64,000 bases of DNA from Phycisphaerae bacterium. Its GTDB lineage: Bacteria; Planctomycetota; Phycisphaerae; Phycisphaerales; Phycisphaeraceae. The notes under the pieces were generated by a model. The model was not told the origin of the DNA. It saw only the letters and a list, made by a program, of their open reading frames with translations, and made no database searches. This document shows positions 44,379-53,135 of this stretch, one piece after another. Location: NCBI GenBank assembly GCA_030425705.1, contig JAUHZU010000002.1:1-64000 (forward strand). The letters are read 5' to 3'. The stretch's first letter is position 1. Every line of letters starts with the position of its first letter. The position numbers and the translations under genes were made by a program.

Positions 44379-45182
44379 ATGCCGACCACCGCCGCCGACC
44401 ACCTCCGCGACGCGATCCTGCACCAGCACGTGGGCGCGGTCGACGAGCTGCTCCGTGAGGATGCGCGGGTCCACAGCGTGTTCCTCCCCGAGCCGCGCCC
44501 CTGGGGCGATGAGCAGTGGCTCGCGCTGCACTACGCCGCGTGGGTCGGGGACGTCTCGGTCTTACGCGTGGTGCTGCGGCACGGCGGCGCGGTCGACAGC
44601 CGGACACGCTTTTCCACCCCCCTGCACGCGCGCGAGACGGCCCTGTCGATCGCGGCGCGCAGCGGGCACACCCTCGCCGCCGCCGCGCTGATCGAGCACG
44701 GTGCCGAGCCCGAGGTCCGCGACGCCAACAACCTCAGCCCGCTGGCCCACGCGGCACGCGGCGGCTACATCGAGCTGGTCGACCTGCTGATCCAGCACGC
44801 CGTGATGGTCGACCCGGTCTGCGACCAGCAGCGGACCCCCCTTCACCTGGCGATCCTCGGGTCGGAGAAGCCGGCCGAGCACCACGCCAGCCGCGACGCG
44901 ACCCGCCCGACCTCCGCCATCGACCACGCCGCGTGTGCCGAGGCGATGATCGATGCTCAGGCCGACCTCAACCACCCCTGCCCGAAAGAGCCGGACGGCT
45001 ACACGCCGCTGCACCGCTGCGTCGCGGTGGGAGACGCCCACCTGGCGACCGCCCGATTGCTGCTCGAACGCAGCGCTCAGCCACGGCACCCCGACCCGCG
45101 CTACGGCCATACCGCGCTCGACCTTGCGCGCGACCTGCACCGCCGGGCCTTTATCGAGCTGCTCGAAACGGCGGGCGGCTGA
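44379..45182 (+). CDS. ankyrin-repeat protein
   Basis: 267 residues; the ORF extends upstream into the divergent gene, but ATG 44379 fits the intergenic promoter. Five ankyrin-like repeats: WLALHYAAWVGDVSVLRVVL, ALSIAARSGHTLAAAALIEH, SPLAHAARGGYIELVDLLIQ, TPLHLAILGS and YTPLHRCVAVGDAHLATARL, with a final GHTALDLARDLHRRAFIELL. One repeat has an insert (AEHHASRDATRPTSAIDHAA). No signal peptide. It acts presumably as a protein-binding scaffold; the partner is unknown. Divergent from GT3 glycogen synthase. Confidence 0.88.
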   Translation: MPTTAADHLRDAILHQHVGAVDELLREDARVHSVFLPEPRPWGDEQWLALHYAAWVGDVSVLRVVLRHGGAVDSRTRFSTPLHARETALSIAARSGHTLAAAALIEHGAEPEVRDANNLSPLAHAARGGYIELVDLLIQHAVMVDPVCDQQRTPLHLAILGSEKPAEHHASRDATRPTSAIDHAACAEAMIDAQADLNHPCPKEPDGYTPLHRCVAVGDAHLATARLLLERSAQPRHPDPRYGHTALDLARDLHRRAFIELLETAGG

Positions 45183-45205
45183 ACCGTGCCGCCCGGCCGT
45201 TGGCT

Positions 45206-45958
45206 TCAGCTCAGCAGGGGCCCGAGGATCGACGTCACCGCCAGCAGCACCAGCACCCCGACCATCGCCCACCGCAATTGCCGCCTGGGGAGCTGGTGCC
45301 CCAGCCAGAGCCCGGCCCAGGTCCCCATCAGCACCATCGGCACGAGCGTGAAGCCCCACGCCATCGCCCGCCAGGCCGGCCCTCCGTAGATCAGCCCCAG
45401 CCCGATCATCGCCACCGGCATGAGCATCAGGAAGTTGGCCCACAGGAACACACGCGCCCGCAGCGCCGGCCAGTCGTGCGCAAACAGCCACAGCACCACC
45501 GCCGGCGCCCCCATGCCGACCGCCCCAGCCGTCAGCCCGCTGACAAACCCCGCGACCCAAGCCCAGTACCCGGCGATCTTCTCCCGCGGCTCGATCCGCA
45601 AGCCCAGTTGCACCCCCAGCGCCACGAGGATGAACCCGCCGATCACCGGCTTGACCACCGCCGTGCCCTCGGTCGACAGCCAGTAGAGCGCCGCAAAGCC
45701 CGGCACGTACCCGCCCAGCCGGGCGATGGACATCGGCCAGACCAGCTTCCACGGCACCTCGTGCCGGTAACGCCAGGTCTTAACGGTTGTCTGAACCAGC
45801 ACCCCCGACGACATCACGCCGATCGCCTCGGGCAGCGGCAGCCCGACCCACAGCATCAGCGGGATCGCCACCATGCCCGCGGCAAAACCGATCGCCGCCT
45901 GCACCAGCCCGGCGGCGGCCATGATCAGCCCCAGCCAGAGGAGCGTTGTCGGGTCCAT
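45206..45958 (-). CDS. TauE/SafE-family membrane permease
   Basis: 250 residues, about eight membrane helices. N-terminal GLIMAAAGLVQAAIGFAAGM and the second-half repeat AGFVSGLTAGAVGMGAPAVVLWLF are the paired TauE/SafE motif; the family exports sulfite, sulfoacetate or other C2/sulfur compounds. A weak TATCGT lies seven bases before the ATG. It is convergent with the ankyrin gene, with 23 bases between stops. Substrate unassigned. Confidence 0.88.
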   Translation of the reverse strand: MDPTTLLWLGLIMAAAGLVQAAIGFAAGMVAIPLMLWVGLPLPEAIGVMSSGVLVQTTVKTWRYRHEVPWKLVWPMSIARLGGYVPGFAALYWLSTEGTAVVKPVIGGFILVALGVQLGLRIEPREKIAGYWAWVAGFVSGLTAGAVGMGAPAVVLWLFAHDWPALRARVFLWANFLMLMPVAMIGLGLIYGGPAWRAMAWGFTLVPMVLMGTWAGLWLGHQLPRRQLRWAMVGVLVLLAVTSILGPLLS

Positions 45959-46065
45959 GGGCGGGACGATAGCAGGAAAACGAAACGCCCAATGACCAAG
46001 CCGATAGGCCCAATGACGGAACGCGCGTTTTTGTCACGGACCATAAGGACTTGGTCTTTGGACGC

Positions 46066-46641
46066 TCATCCCTTCCACTTGATATTGCAGCCCATCGACG
46101 GCTGCTGTTCTTCGGGCACCGGCTCGCCGGCGATCAGCGCGTCCAGGGCCCGGCGGAGGTCCTCACCGGTCGCCTGCCCGTCCCGGTCGTCGTACCGGCC
46201 TGATTCGATGCGGTGCGGCCGGGTGCCGTCGAGCTGGCCGCGGTACACCAGCTTGTGGTAGCGATCGAACAGGAAGAAGTCCGGGGTGCACGCCGCGGTG
46301 TACGCCTTCGCCACCGACTGGTCCGCGTCGAACAGGTACGGGAAGGTGTACCCTCGTTCGGCGGCCTCCTCCTTCATCTTGTCCGGCGCGTCGTCGGGGT
46401 AGGCGTCGACATCGTTGCTCTGGATCGCGACGATGCCGACCGTCGCGCCGTAGTCCCGCCCGATCCGCGCCAACTCGGGCGCTACGTGCTTCACGTACGG
46501 GCAGTGGTTGCAGATAAACATCACCAGCAGCGGCCGGCCCGCGAACTGTTCGCGCGACACCATCCTGCCCCGGGTGTCGGTCAGCGAGAAATCGGGCGCA
46601 GGCGTCCCGAGTGCGAGCATCGTCGAGGGGGTGAGGGCCAT
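46066..46641 (-). CDS. thioredoxin-fold protein (AhpC/TSA, ResA-like)
   Basis: 191 residues from ATG 46641, with AAGGAG upstream; the longer frame to 46761 is leader. PAPDFSLTDTRGRMVSREQF, then MFICNHCPYVKHVAPELARI with a CxxC redox pair (CNHC), LFDADQSVAKAY and cis-Pro segment CTPDFFLFDRYHKLVYRGQL. The C-terminal MGCNIKWKG is typical of this cytoplasmic thioredoxin-family group. Likely a thiol-disulfide reductase or peroxiredoxin-like enzyme; the partner is unknown. A TATGAT near 46674 may be its -10. Divergent from the antiporter gene. Confidence 0.9.
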   Translation of the reverse strand: MALTPSTMLALGTPAPDFSLTDTRGRMVSREQFAGRPLLVMFICNHCPYVKHVAPELARIGRDYGATVGIVAIQSNDVDAYPDDAPDKMKEEAAERGYTFPYLFDADQSVAKAYTAACTPDFFLFDRYHKLVYRGQLDGTRPHRIESGRYDDRDGQATGEDLRRALDALIAGEPVPEEQQPSMGCNIKWKG

Positions 46642-46766
46642 GGGGGCTCCTTGAGGTTGGGATCCGTTTTCATCATAGCCGCTGTGTTTCCGGGGACGGC
46701 CGGTTTCTCCCGCACTCGCGCCTGCATGTACGATAGGTCGGCGTAGCACCTGGGAGATCAACGTCC

Positions 46767-48509
46767 GTGGACCTCTGGCAAACCCTGCTTGACCTGATTG
46801 TGCTGCTGTCGGTGGCGATGGTGCTCGGCGTGATCGCCGAGCGTCTCAAGCAGTCGGCGGTGGTGGGCTACATGCTCGCGGGGGTGATCGTCGCCAACAC
46901 CGCCGGGCTCATCAACCAGCCGGACAAGGTCAACACGCTCTCGCAGCTCGGCGTCACGCTGCTGATGTTCACGATCGGGCTGGAGTTCAACTGGTCCCGG
47001 CTGAAACGGCTGGGGCTGTCGGCCCTGGTGTCCGGGTCGCTGCAGATCGCGTTGACCATGGCGGTGGCGTTTGGGCTGACGACGCTGTTCAACTTCTCGT
47101 GGCGGGCGGGGATCGCGCTGGGCGCGGCGATCTCGCTGTCGTCCACAGCGGTGGTGCTGCCGGTCCTGCAACGCCGGGCCGAGGCGGACTCGGTGCATGG
47201 GCGGTTCGCGCTGGGGGTGCTGCTCGTGCAGGACGTGGCGGTGGTCCCGTTGGTGCTGATCGTCGGCGCGCTCGCCACGCCGGAGGGCGAGGACGCCGCG
47301 GGGCTGGTCGATATCCTCGTCGGCACGGGCAAGGGCTTCGGCGTCGTCGGGGCGTTCGTGCTGCTGTTCTTCCTGTTCAGCAAGTACGTGCTGCCGCACC
47401 TGGTCCGCCTGGCGGCGCCGACACGCAACCGCGAAGTGTTCACGCTCTTCGCGTTCCTGATGGCGATGGGGTCGGCCTGGCTGGCGAACTACCTGGGGCT
47501 GTCGCCGGCGCTGGGCGCGTTCCTCGCGGCGATCTTCCTGGGCGAGTCGGTCATCGCGACCCAGCTCCGCGGCGACGTCGGGGCGCTCAAGACGGTCTTC
47601 GTGACGCTGTTCTTCTCGGCCATCGGCATGTACATCGACCCGCGGGAGCTGCTCGCGACCTGGTGGCAGGTGCTGGTGCTCACGGGCCTGATCGTGGTGC
47701 TCAAGCCGCTGGTCGTCGCCGGCGTCGGGCTCATGATGAAGCTGACGGTCCGCAGCGCGGTCGCCGCGGGCTGTTCGATGGCGCAGGTCGGGCTGTTCTC
47801 CTTCGTCCTCGCGCAGACCGCGCTTGACGGCGGGATCATCCGGCCCGAGACGTTCAAGCTGCTGGTCTCCGCGACGGTAGCGACGCTCTTCCTCACGCCC
47901 TACACCGTCGCGATGGGCCGGCCGCTGGGCGAACGCGCCGACCGGTTCCTCCGCCAGCGCGGGCTGGTCAAGTCGCGCATCGGCCAGGACCGGGAGGCGG
48001 CCGACGCGATGTCCGGCGGGCACCTGGTCGTCGTTGGCTACGGGCCCGCCGGCCGGGCCGTCGTCGACGCCGCCCGAGACCGCGGCCAGCCCATCATCGT
48101 CATCGACCTCAACCCGACGTCCGTCATCGAGGCCCGCCGGCTGGGCATCGAGGCCTACGTCGGCGACTCGACCCAGCCCGCCATCCTCCACCTCGCCCGG
48201 CTGAAGTCCGCCAGCGCGCTGGTCATCACCCTGCCCGACCACCGGCTGACCACGGCCATCATCGTCGAGGCCAAGTCCATCGTGGACGACCTGCGCATCA
48301 TCGCCCGCGCCCGCTACCACCGGTACTTCGGCCTGCTCGAAGGCGCCGGCGCGACGACCGTCATCGACGAAGAAACCCAGGTCGGCCGACGCATGGCCGA
48401 CTACCTCGCCGCGTCGCGCAGCGAGAGCGAGACGCCGGTCGTTGAACGCGAGAAAGAAAAAGAACGGGACGTTGAAGCCAACGCCCCGTCGGACCTCTTT
48501 GCGGATTGA
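46767..48509 (+). CDS. CPA2/KefB-type cation:proton antiporter with TrkA-N domain
   Basis: 580 residues from a GTG start with GGGAG upstream. About twelve helices including LGVIAERLKQSAVVGYMLAG, LGVTLLMFTIGLEFN, LSSTAVVLPVLQRR, LLVQDVAVVPLVLIVGAL and LGLSPALGAFLAAIFLGES, matching the Na+/H+ exchanger fold of KefB/YbaL. Residues about 415-535 form a Rossmann NAD-binding (TrkA-N) domain: LVVVGYGPAGRAVVDAARDR, IVIDLNPTSVIEARRLGIEAYVGDSTQPAIL cut here. It exchanges K+ or Na+ for H+ under nucleotide gating. A charged tail ends the protein. Confidence 0.93.
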   Translation: MDLWQTLLDLIVLLSVAMVLGVIAERLKQSAVVGYMLAGVIVANTAGLINQPDKVNTLSQLGVTLLMFTIGLEFNWSRLKRLGLSALVSGSLQIALTMAVAFGLTTLFNFSWRAGIALGAAISLSSTAVVLPVLQRRAEADSVHGRFALGVLLVQDVAVVPLVLIVGALATPEGEDAAGLVDILVGTGKGFGVVGAFVLLFFLFSKYVLPHLVRLAAPTRNREVFTLFAFLMAMGSAWLANYLGLSPALGAFLAAIFLGESVIATQLRGDVGALKTVFVTLFFSAIGMYIDPRELLATWWQVLVLTGLIVVLKPLVVAGVGLMMKLTVRSAVAAGCSMAQVGLFSFVLAQTALDGGIIRPETFKLLVSATVATLFLTPYTVAMGRPLGERADRFLRQRGLVKSRIGQDREAADAMSGGHLVVVGYGPAGRAVVDAARDRGQPIIVIDLNPTSVIEARRLGIEAYVGDSTQPAILHLARLKSASALVITLPDHRLTTAIIVEAKSIVDDLRIIARARYHRYFGLLEGAGATTVIDEETQVGRRMADYLAASRSESETPVVEREKEKERDVEANAPSDLFAD

Positions 48510-48540
48510 TTGTCAACGCTCGCGGCGGTTCCCCAACCGC

Positions 48541-49536
48541 TCATGCGCTCATCTCGTCCCGGCAGGCCTCGAGCAGGCGCTGCGTGAGCCGGACGCCCTC
48601 GACCTTGCCGTGGCTCGAGCCCTCGTACTCCACGCCGATGTACCCGCGGTAGCCGGCGGCGAGGACGATGCGCAGGATCCGGCGGAAATCGAACGCCTCG
48701 TGCCGGCCGTCCTGCGTGAAGTTCCAGGACTTGGCGCTGACCGCCTTGGCGTAGCGCATCAGCTCGTACATCCCCTTGTACCGGTCGTACTCGTTGCCGT
48801 CGCCGATGCGGAAGTTACCGAAGTCCGGCAGCGTGCCGACCTCCGGCAGGCCGGCCTTGTCCATGACCTGGCTGAGCCACTGGCCGTTGGACGAGAGCCC
48901 GCCGTGGTTCTCGACGATGACGCTGATGCCGTAGCCGCGCGCAAACTCGGTGAGCTGGTGCAGGCCGTCGGCCGCGCGGTCGCGCTGCTCGTCCCAGGAC
49001 CCGCTGCTCGCCGCGTTCACCCGGATCGCGTGCCCGCCCAGCAGCTTGCTCGCGACGACCCACTTGTGGTGGTTCTCGACGGTCTTCTTCCGCTCGTTGG
49101 CATCGGGGTGCCCGAGCTGACCCTCGCCGTCGACCATGATGAGCACGGTCTTCACGCCCGCGTCGTCGCAGCGCTGCTTCATCTCGCGGATGTAGCCGAA
49201 GTCCGTGGCCTTGTCCTTAAAGAACGAGTTGACCCACTCGACCCCGTCGAGGCCGAAGTTCTCCTTGATGAACGGGCCGAAGTCGCGGTTGTCGACGTCG
49301 CCGTCCCAGAACAACTGATTCAGCGACCACTGCGCGACGCTGATCTTGAAGAGCGGCTCGCCGTAGGGCGCGGCAAAGGTCGCGTCCGCGCCCGGCTCGG
49401 GGAACGCGCCGCCGCCGTCCTGCAGCTTGGACACCCCGCCCGGCCCGGCCGCGGCGGACGCGACCCCGGGCGCTGCGGCCCCGGCGGCCCCCACAGCGGT
49501 GGCGGCGAGAAACTGTCGGCGGGTAGGCGTATTCAT
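48541..49536 (-). CDS. Tat-exported sugar phosphate isomerase/epimerase-like protein (hydroxypyruvate isomerase type)
   Basis: 331 residues from ATG 49536 with GGAG upstream; the longer frame is leader. The N terminus MNTPTRRQFLAATAVGAAG is a twin-arginine signal. The body is an AP2Ec TIM barrel: FKISVAQWSLNQLFWDGDVD, VIVENHGGLSSNGQW, LPDFGNFRIGDGNEYDRYKG, GYIGVEYEGSSHGKVEG. Metal ligands Glu, Asp, His and Glu are visible. Exported family members are frequent in planctomycetes and probably act on periplasmic sugars; the substrate is unknown. Convergent with the antiporter gene. Confidence 0.9.
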   Translation of the reverse strand: MNTPTRRQFLAATAVGAAGAAAPGVASAAAGPGGVSKLQDGGGAFPEPGADATFAAPYGEPLFKISVAQWSLNQLFWDGDVDNRDFGPFIKENFGLDGVEWVNSFFKDKATDFGYIREMKQRCDDAGVKTVLIMVDGEGQLGHPDANERKKTVENHHKWVVASKLLGGHAIRVNAASSGSWDEQRDRAADGLHQLTEFARGYGISVIVENHGGLSSNGQWLSQVMDKAGLPEVGTLPDFGNFRIGDGNEYDRYKGMYELMRYAKAVSAKSWNFTQDGRHEAFDFRRILRIVLAAGYRGYIGVEYEGSSHGKVEGVRLTQRLLEACRDEMSA

Positions 49537-49641
49537 CTTGGACAACTCCGGGGAACGGTTTAGGATCAAAGCAACGACGCACGGCCGCCTAACTATCTTA
49601 CGGCAAGGCCCCGGCCGGCGTCGCACAACCGGGAGCCCGCG

Positions 49642-51633
49642 ATGCCCAGCCACAAGAGACAGCGCGAACGGCCGATCCCGTCTTGGGCTTGTTGTGCGGC
49701 ACTCGCATGCTTGTTTGCCGTGACCGGTGCGATCGATGCACAAACAGAGCCGTCGGCATCAGAGGATCGGCCTTCCCGGCCCCCCGTCATGGATGCGGGG
49801 TTTGACGACAGTCCCGAAACGATCTTCACGCGCGTCCTGTCGAACAGCCCGCCGCGTGCGCTCCGGGCCGTACCCGGCGGGGTGGAACTTTACGTCCCCG
49901 AGTCCGACACGCGCCTGCGTCAGTACCTGAGAGACACCCCAGCGACCGCCTGGGCCCACGTGCGCGGTGATCGCTGGTGGGTGGCGTATCAGGGAGGCGA
50001 GGTTCTCGAGGTCGATTTCGAGGCGCAGACCGCGACCCCTGTTGCACGATTCGGCGGCGACGTCTACTGGTTTGATCTTGAACACGACGGGCTTGAGACG
50101 CGCATCCGACTTGCGATCGCGGACCATTCGTTAGAGGGGGTCGGGTCGTTCCGGATGCTGTATGGACCGGACCCGCATGCGCGCGGCGCGGCAACCGTGT
50201 TGGGTGGAGAGTTTGGACGCGTGTTCGTGGACGAGTACCGCCGCGTCTGGCTGCTGCCGAAGCCCGGTGATGGCCTGCAACAGTTGCAGTACGTCGATAT
50301 CGGCAGCGGCAGGGTCGTCCCGCTTGATGTGCCCGACCTGGACAGGAGAGGCCAGAAGCGCTACGGCGGGGTCTTACCGATACCCGACGGCCCGCTGTTG
50401 GTCTGGGGTTTTCATGCGGGCGGAGGAGGCTCGCAGGTGAGCTGGGCCGCGGAGCTGGCCCCGCCGTTTGTGGATACGGCCTGGTCGGAGGTGGCCACCT
50501 TCCGGAGCAGGGGGCTGCCCGTTGTTCGCGAGCCGGATGCGCGCCTGGTCTCCAAGATCGAACGCGGCGAGGTGACGCTTCGGTATGACGAAACATTGGG
50601 GATGGTCTGGTTCCTCGACGACTCGATCGACACGGGGTGGAGGGCGCTGCCGAGCATGGGTGCCTGGGTGCGTGAAGAGGATTGGCCGGCCCTTTTCATT
50701 CGGGGGCATGATTCGCTCCCCGAGGTGTTGAGGGGGAGCCGCGCAGATCGCTTACAAACCGACGATTTCGCGGGTATGCCGGAGGGATGGCCGGACGATT
50801 TCCTGGATCCCCTGCATTCTGAGCCGGCACAAAGCGCCGGCCGGCTGGACCCCGAGCGCGAGGAAGACCCGCTGCTTGCGGCGATGCTACGCGATGTCCG
50901 GGGGCTTCTTTCAGTGGTAGACACGCCAAACGCGGTGATCGCAGTCGGTGCAGACGGGTTGTGGGTGGGCCTTGGCTCCGGGAAGATCGCTACCCTTGAC
51001 CCGGACACTGGGCGGTACAAAGAGGTCGGTTCTGTGTTTGGAATTCCGTCATCGATCGAGTGTCGTGAACACGATGGGGAGGCCTTCGTGGAGGTTGTGT
51101 TCTGGCCCTTTATGGCGAGTGATTCTCGACCGAGGGAGACGGTGTTTCGGCAGCAACCGGGTTTAGGGCTCTGGCGTAGCGGCCCAGAGCACGCCATCGA
51201 AGACCCCCGACCGGACATCTGGTCGGACAGGCGGGTCGCCCGGCTGTGGCAGCACGGTCAGGGGTGGACGGCGGTCGAGTGGGAAGACATGGCCACCGCG
51301 GATCAGGTCCGCACCATCGACCGTGAAGACGAGTTCAAGATTGTCGGCCTGATTGAGCTCCCCGATGGGCGGGTGATCGGCTACGGCTCAGACCTTCGCG
51401 CGGACAGCCCGGGGCCGGTTCTAGTCGATGTGGTTCGGGGTCGCGATGGGATCCTGTGGAGCCGGTCGGTCGGGCACCTGTGCGAACAATCCCCGCTTCC
51501 CGAAGGGGGCATCACCCGGGCGGCGTACATCCCGCAAGCACGGCGGCTGCTCCTTGTCGCGGACGACACGGTGTGGAGCACGGGGCTGGGCTTCCGGGAC
51601 TGGCGGCAGGAACTGCCAGCGATGCCGGAGTGA
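49642..51633 (+). CDS. unrecognised exported protein, possibly beta-propeller
   Basis: 663 residues; GGGAG seven bases before the ATG. Signal peptide SWACCAALACLFAVTGAIDA. The mature protein is beta-rich with recurring motifs of alternating strands and W/G turns: VRGDRWWVAYQGGEVLEVDF, VGADGLWVGLGSGKIATLD, GRVFVDEYRRVWLLPKPGDG, RDGILWSRSVGHLC. These resemble blades of two-component-regulator-type or quinoprotein propellers, but no family can be named. Codon use is less C-biased at third positions than most neighbours. No operon partners; divergent from the Tat-exported isomerase. Confidence 0.7.
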   Translation: MPSHKRQRERPIPSWACCAALACLFAVTGAIDAQTEPSASEDRPSRPPVMDAGFDDSPETIFTRVLSNSPPRALRAVPGGVELYVPESDTRLRQYLRDTPATAWAHVRGDRWWVAYQGGEVLEVDFEAQTATPVARFGGDVYWFDLEHDGLETRIRLAIADHSLEGVGSFRMLYGPDPHARGAATVLGGEFGRVFVDEYRRVWLLPKPGDGLQQLQYVDIGSGRVVPLDVPDLDRRGQKRYGGVLPIPDGPLLVWGFHAGGGGSQVSWAAELAPPFVDTAWSEVATFRSRGLPVVREPDARLVSKIERGEVTLRYDETLGMVWFLDDSIDTGWRALPSMGAWVREEDWPALFIRGHDSLPEVLRGSRADRLQTDDFAGMPEGWPDDFLDPLHSEPAQSAGRLDPEREEDPLLAAMLRDVRGLLSVVDTPNAVIAVGADGLWVGLGSGKIATLDPDTGRYKEVGSVFGIPSSIECREHDGEAFVEVVFWPFMASDSRPRETVFRQQPGLGLWRSGPEHAIEDPRPDIWSDRRVARLWQHGQGWTAVEWEDMATADQVRTIDREDEFKIVGLIELPDGRVIGYGSDLRADSPGPVLVDVVRGRDGILWSRSVGHLCEQSPLPEGGITRAAYIPQARRLLLVADDTVWSTGLGFRDWRQELPAMPE

Positions 51634-51646
51634 TCGCCGGATCAAC

Positions 51647-51670
51647 AGGCAGGAACGGTTCCTACCGCCT
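51647..51670. terminator. weak hairpin between convergent genes
   Basis: AGGC-AGGAA ... TTCCT-ACC-GCCT, a bulged stem with a 3-base loop, between the stop codons of the unknown exported protein and the transporter. Confidence 0.3.
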
Positions 51671-53103
51671 TACCCGCCCAGCCCGTGGGTCGGGCTGATG
51701 AGCAGGTAGCACAGGGCCGCGATAATCAGGGCGCCGGCGAGGTTGAGGAAGATGCCGTGCCTGGCCATCTGCGGGATGGTGAGTTGGGGCGCGCCGCCGA
51801 ACACGATGGCGTTGGGCGGGGTGGCGACGGGGAGCATGAACGCGCAGCTCGCCGAGAGCGCCGCGGGGATCATGAGCACGGCCGGGTCGATGCCCATCGA
51901 CGCACCGCTGGCCGCGAGGATCGGCATGAGCAGCGTGGCCGTCGCCGTGTTGCTGGTGACCTCGGTGAGGAAGGTCACGGCGAGGCAGAGCGTCAGGATC
52001 ACGACAAACAGCGGCAGGCCCGCGGTGCCGCGCTGCAGACCGTCGGCGACGACGACGGCCAGCCCGCTCTCGCTGAACGCCTGCGCGATGGCCAGCCCGC
52101 CGGCGAACAGCAGCAGGATACCCCAGGGGATCGACTGGGCCGTCTCCCAATCCAGCAGCGTCTTCCGCGCGCCGGGCGTGCGGTCGCCCGACGGCGTGAC
52201 AAACAGCACCACGACCGCGAGCAGCGCGACCGTCGCATCATGGGCCTTGGGCATGTTCAGCCAGTCGCTCCACCCGCCCAACCCCAGCGGCAGGGAGCGG
52301 GTGATCCACAAGAGCGCGGTGACGGTGATGATGGCGACGACTCGCTTCTGCGCCGGCGTCCACGGGCCCAGGTCCTCGGGCGTGTAGCTGCCCCCGCCGC
52401 GCACGCCGAAGGTGAGCACGACGCCGCAGGCCACCAGCATCGCCGCGCTGACGGGGAGCCCGATCTTCAGCCAGGAGATGAAGTCCACGGTGTGCTGTGT
52501 AGCGGCTTCGTAGTTGGCGGCGAACACGCCGTTGGGCGGCGTGCCGACGAGCGTGGCGATCCCGCCGGCCGACGCGCCGTAGGCGATCGCGAGCAGCAGG
52601 CACACGGCGAAGCGGTCGTCGGCATGGCTGTGCCGGATCACCGCGATGGCGACGGGGAGCATGATCAGCGCCGTCGCCGTGTTGCTGATCCACATCGAGC
52701 ACAGCGCCGTCGCGAGCATGAACCCGAGGATGATGCGCTTGTTGGAGGACGTCCCCACCAGGCGGATCACGCCGTCGGCCACGCGGAGGTGCGCGTTGGA
52801 GACCTCGGCGGCCCGGCTGATCATGAACCCGGCCATGAACAGCAGTACGAACTTGTCGCCGAACGCCAACGCGAGCTGAGTATGGTCCAACACCCCGCCG
52901 AACGGGAACAGCGCGAACGGCAGCAGCGACGTCAGCGGGATCGGCACCGCCTCGAAGCACCACCACACCGCGCACCACACGGTCACCCCGGCGGTAAACG
53001 CCGCGGCGTGGCCGAGCCCGAACACCGACACGCCCAGCACGTACAGCACGACCCCCAGCAACGGGCCGGCGGCGACCGGGATGGCCTTCCAGGGTGTGGG
53101 CAT
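51670..53103 (-). CDS. SLC13/DASS-type sodium:anion symporter
   Basis: 477 residues from ATG 53103. About twelve helices, with the two family motifs in pseudo-symmetry: SMWISNTATALIMLPVA with GTPPNGVFAANYE, then VTSNTATATLLMP with ATPPNAIVFGG. WWCFEAVPIPLTSLLPFALF is the SLC13 N-terminal signature. Members import di- or tricarboxylates or sulfate with Na+. The substrate cannot be fixed from the motifs alone. No Shine-Dalgarno; a poor GATAAC precedes the start. Confidence 0.93.
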   Translation of the reverse strand: MPTPWKAIPVAAGPLLGVVLYVLGVSVFGLGHAAAFTAGVTVWCAVWWCFEAVPIPLTSLLPFALFPFGGVLDHTQLALAFGDKFVLLFMAGFMISRAAEVSNAHLRVADGVIRLVGTSSNKRIILGFMLATALCSMWISNTATALIMLPVAIAVIRHSHADDRFAVCLLLAIAYGASAGGIATLVGTPPNGVFAANYEAATQHTVDFISWLKIGLPVSAAMLVACGVVLTFGVRGGGSYTPEDLGPWTPAQKRVVAIITVTALLWITRSLPLGLGGWSDWLNMPKAHDATVALLAVVVLFVTPSGDRTPGARKTLLDWETAQSIPWGILLLFAGGLAIAQAFSESGLAVVVADGLQRGTAGLPLFVVILTLCLAVTFLTEVTSNTATATLLMPILAASGASMGIDPAVLMIPAALSASCAFMLPVATPPNAIVFGGAPQLTIPQMARHGIFLNLAGALIIAALCYLLISPTHGLGG

Positions 53104-53135
53104 AGGGCTTGTTATCCGCCGCGTCGCACCGCCCG

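Noticed and set aside
45987-46017. Two copies of GCCCAATGAC 21 bases apart after the TauE start
   Set aside because: Too short and too few to call a repeat element; no structure around them.
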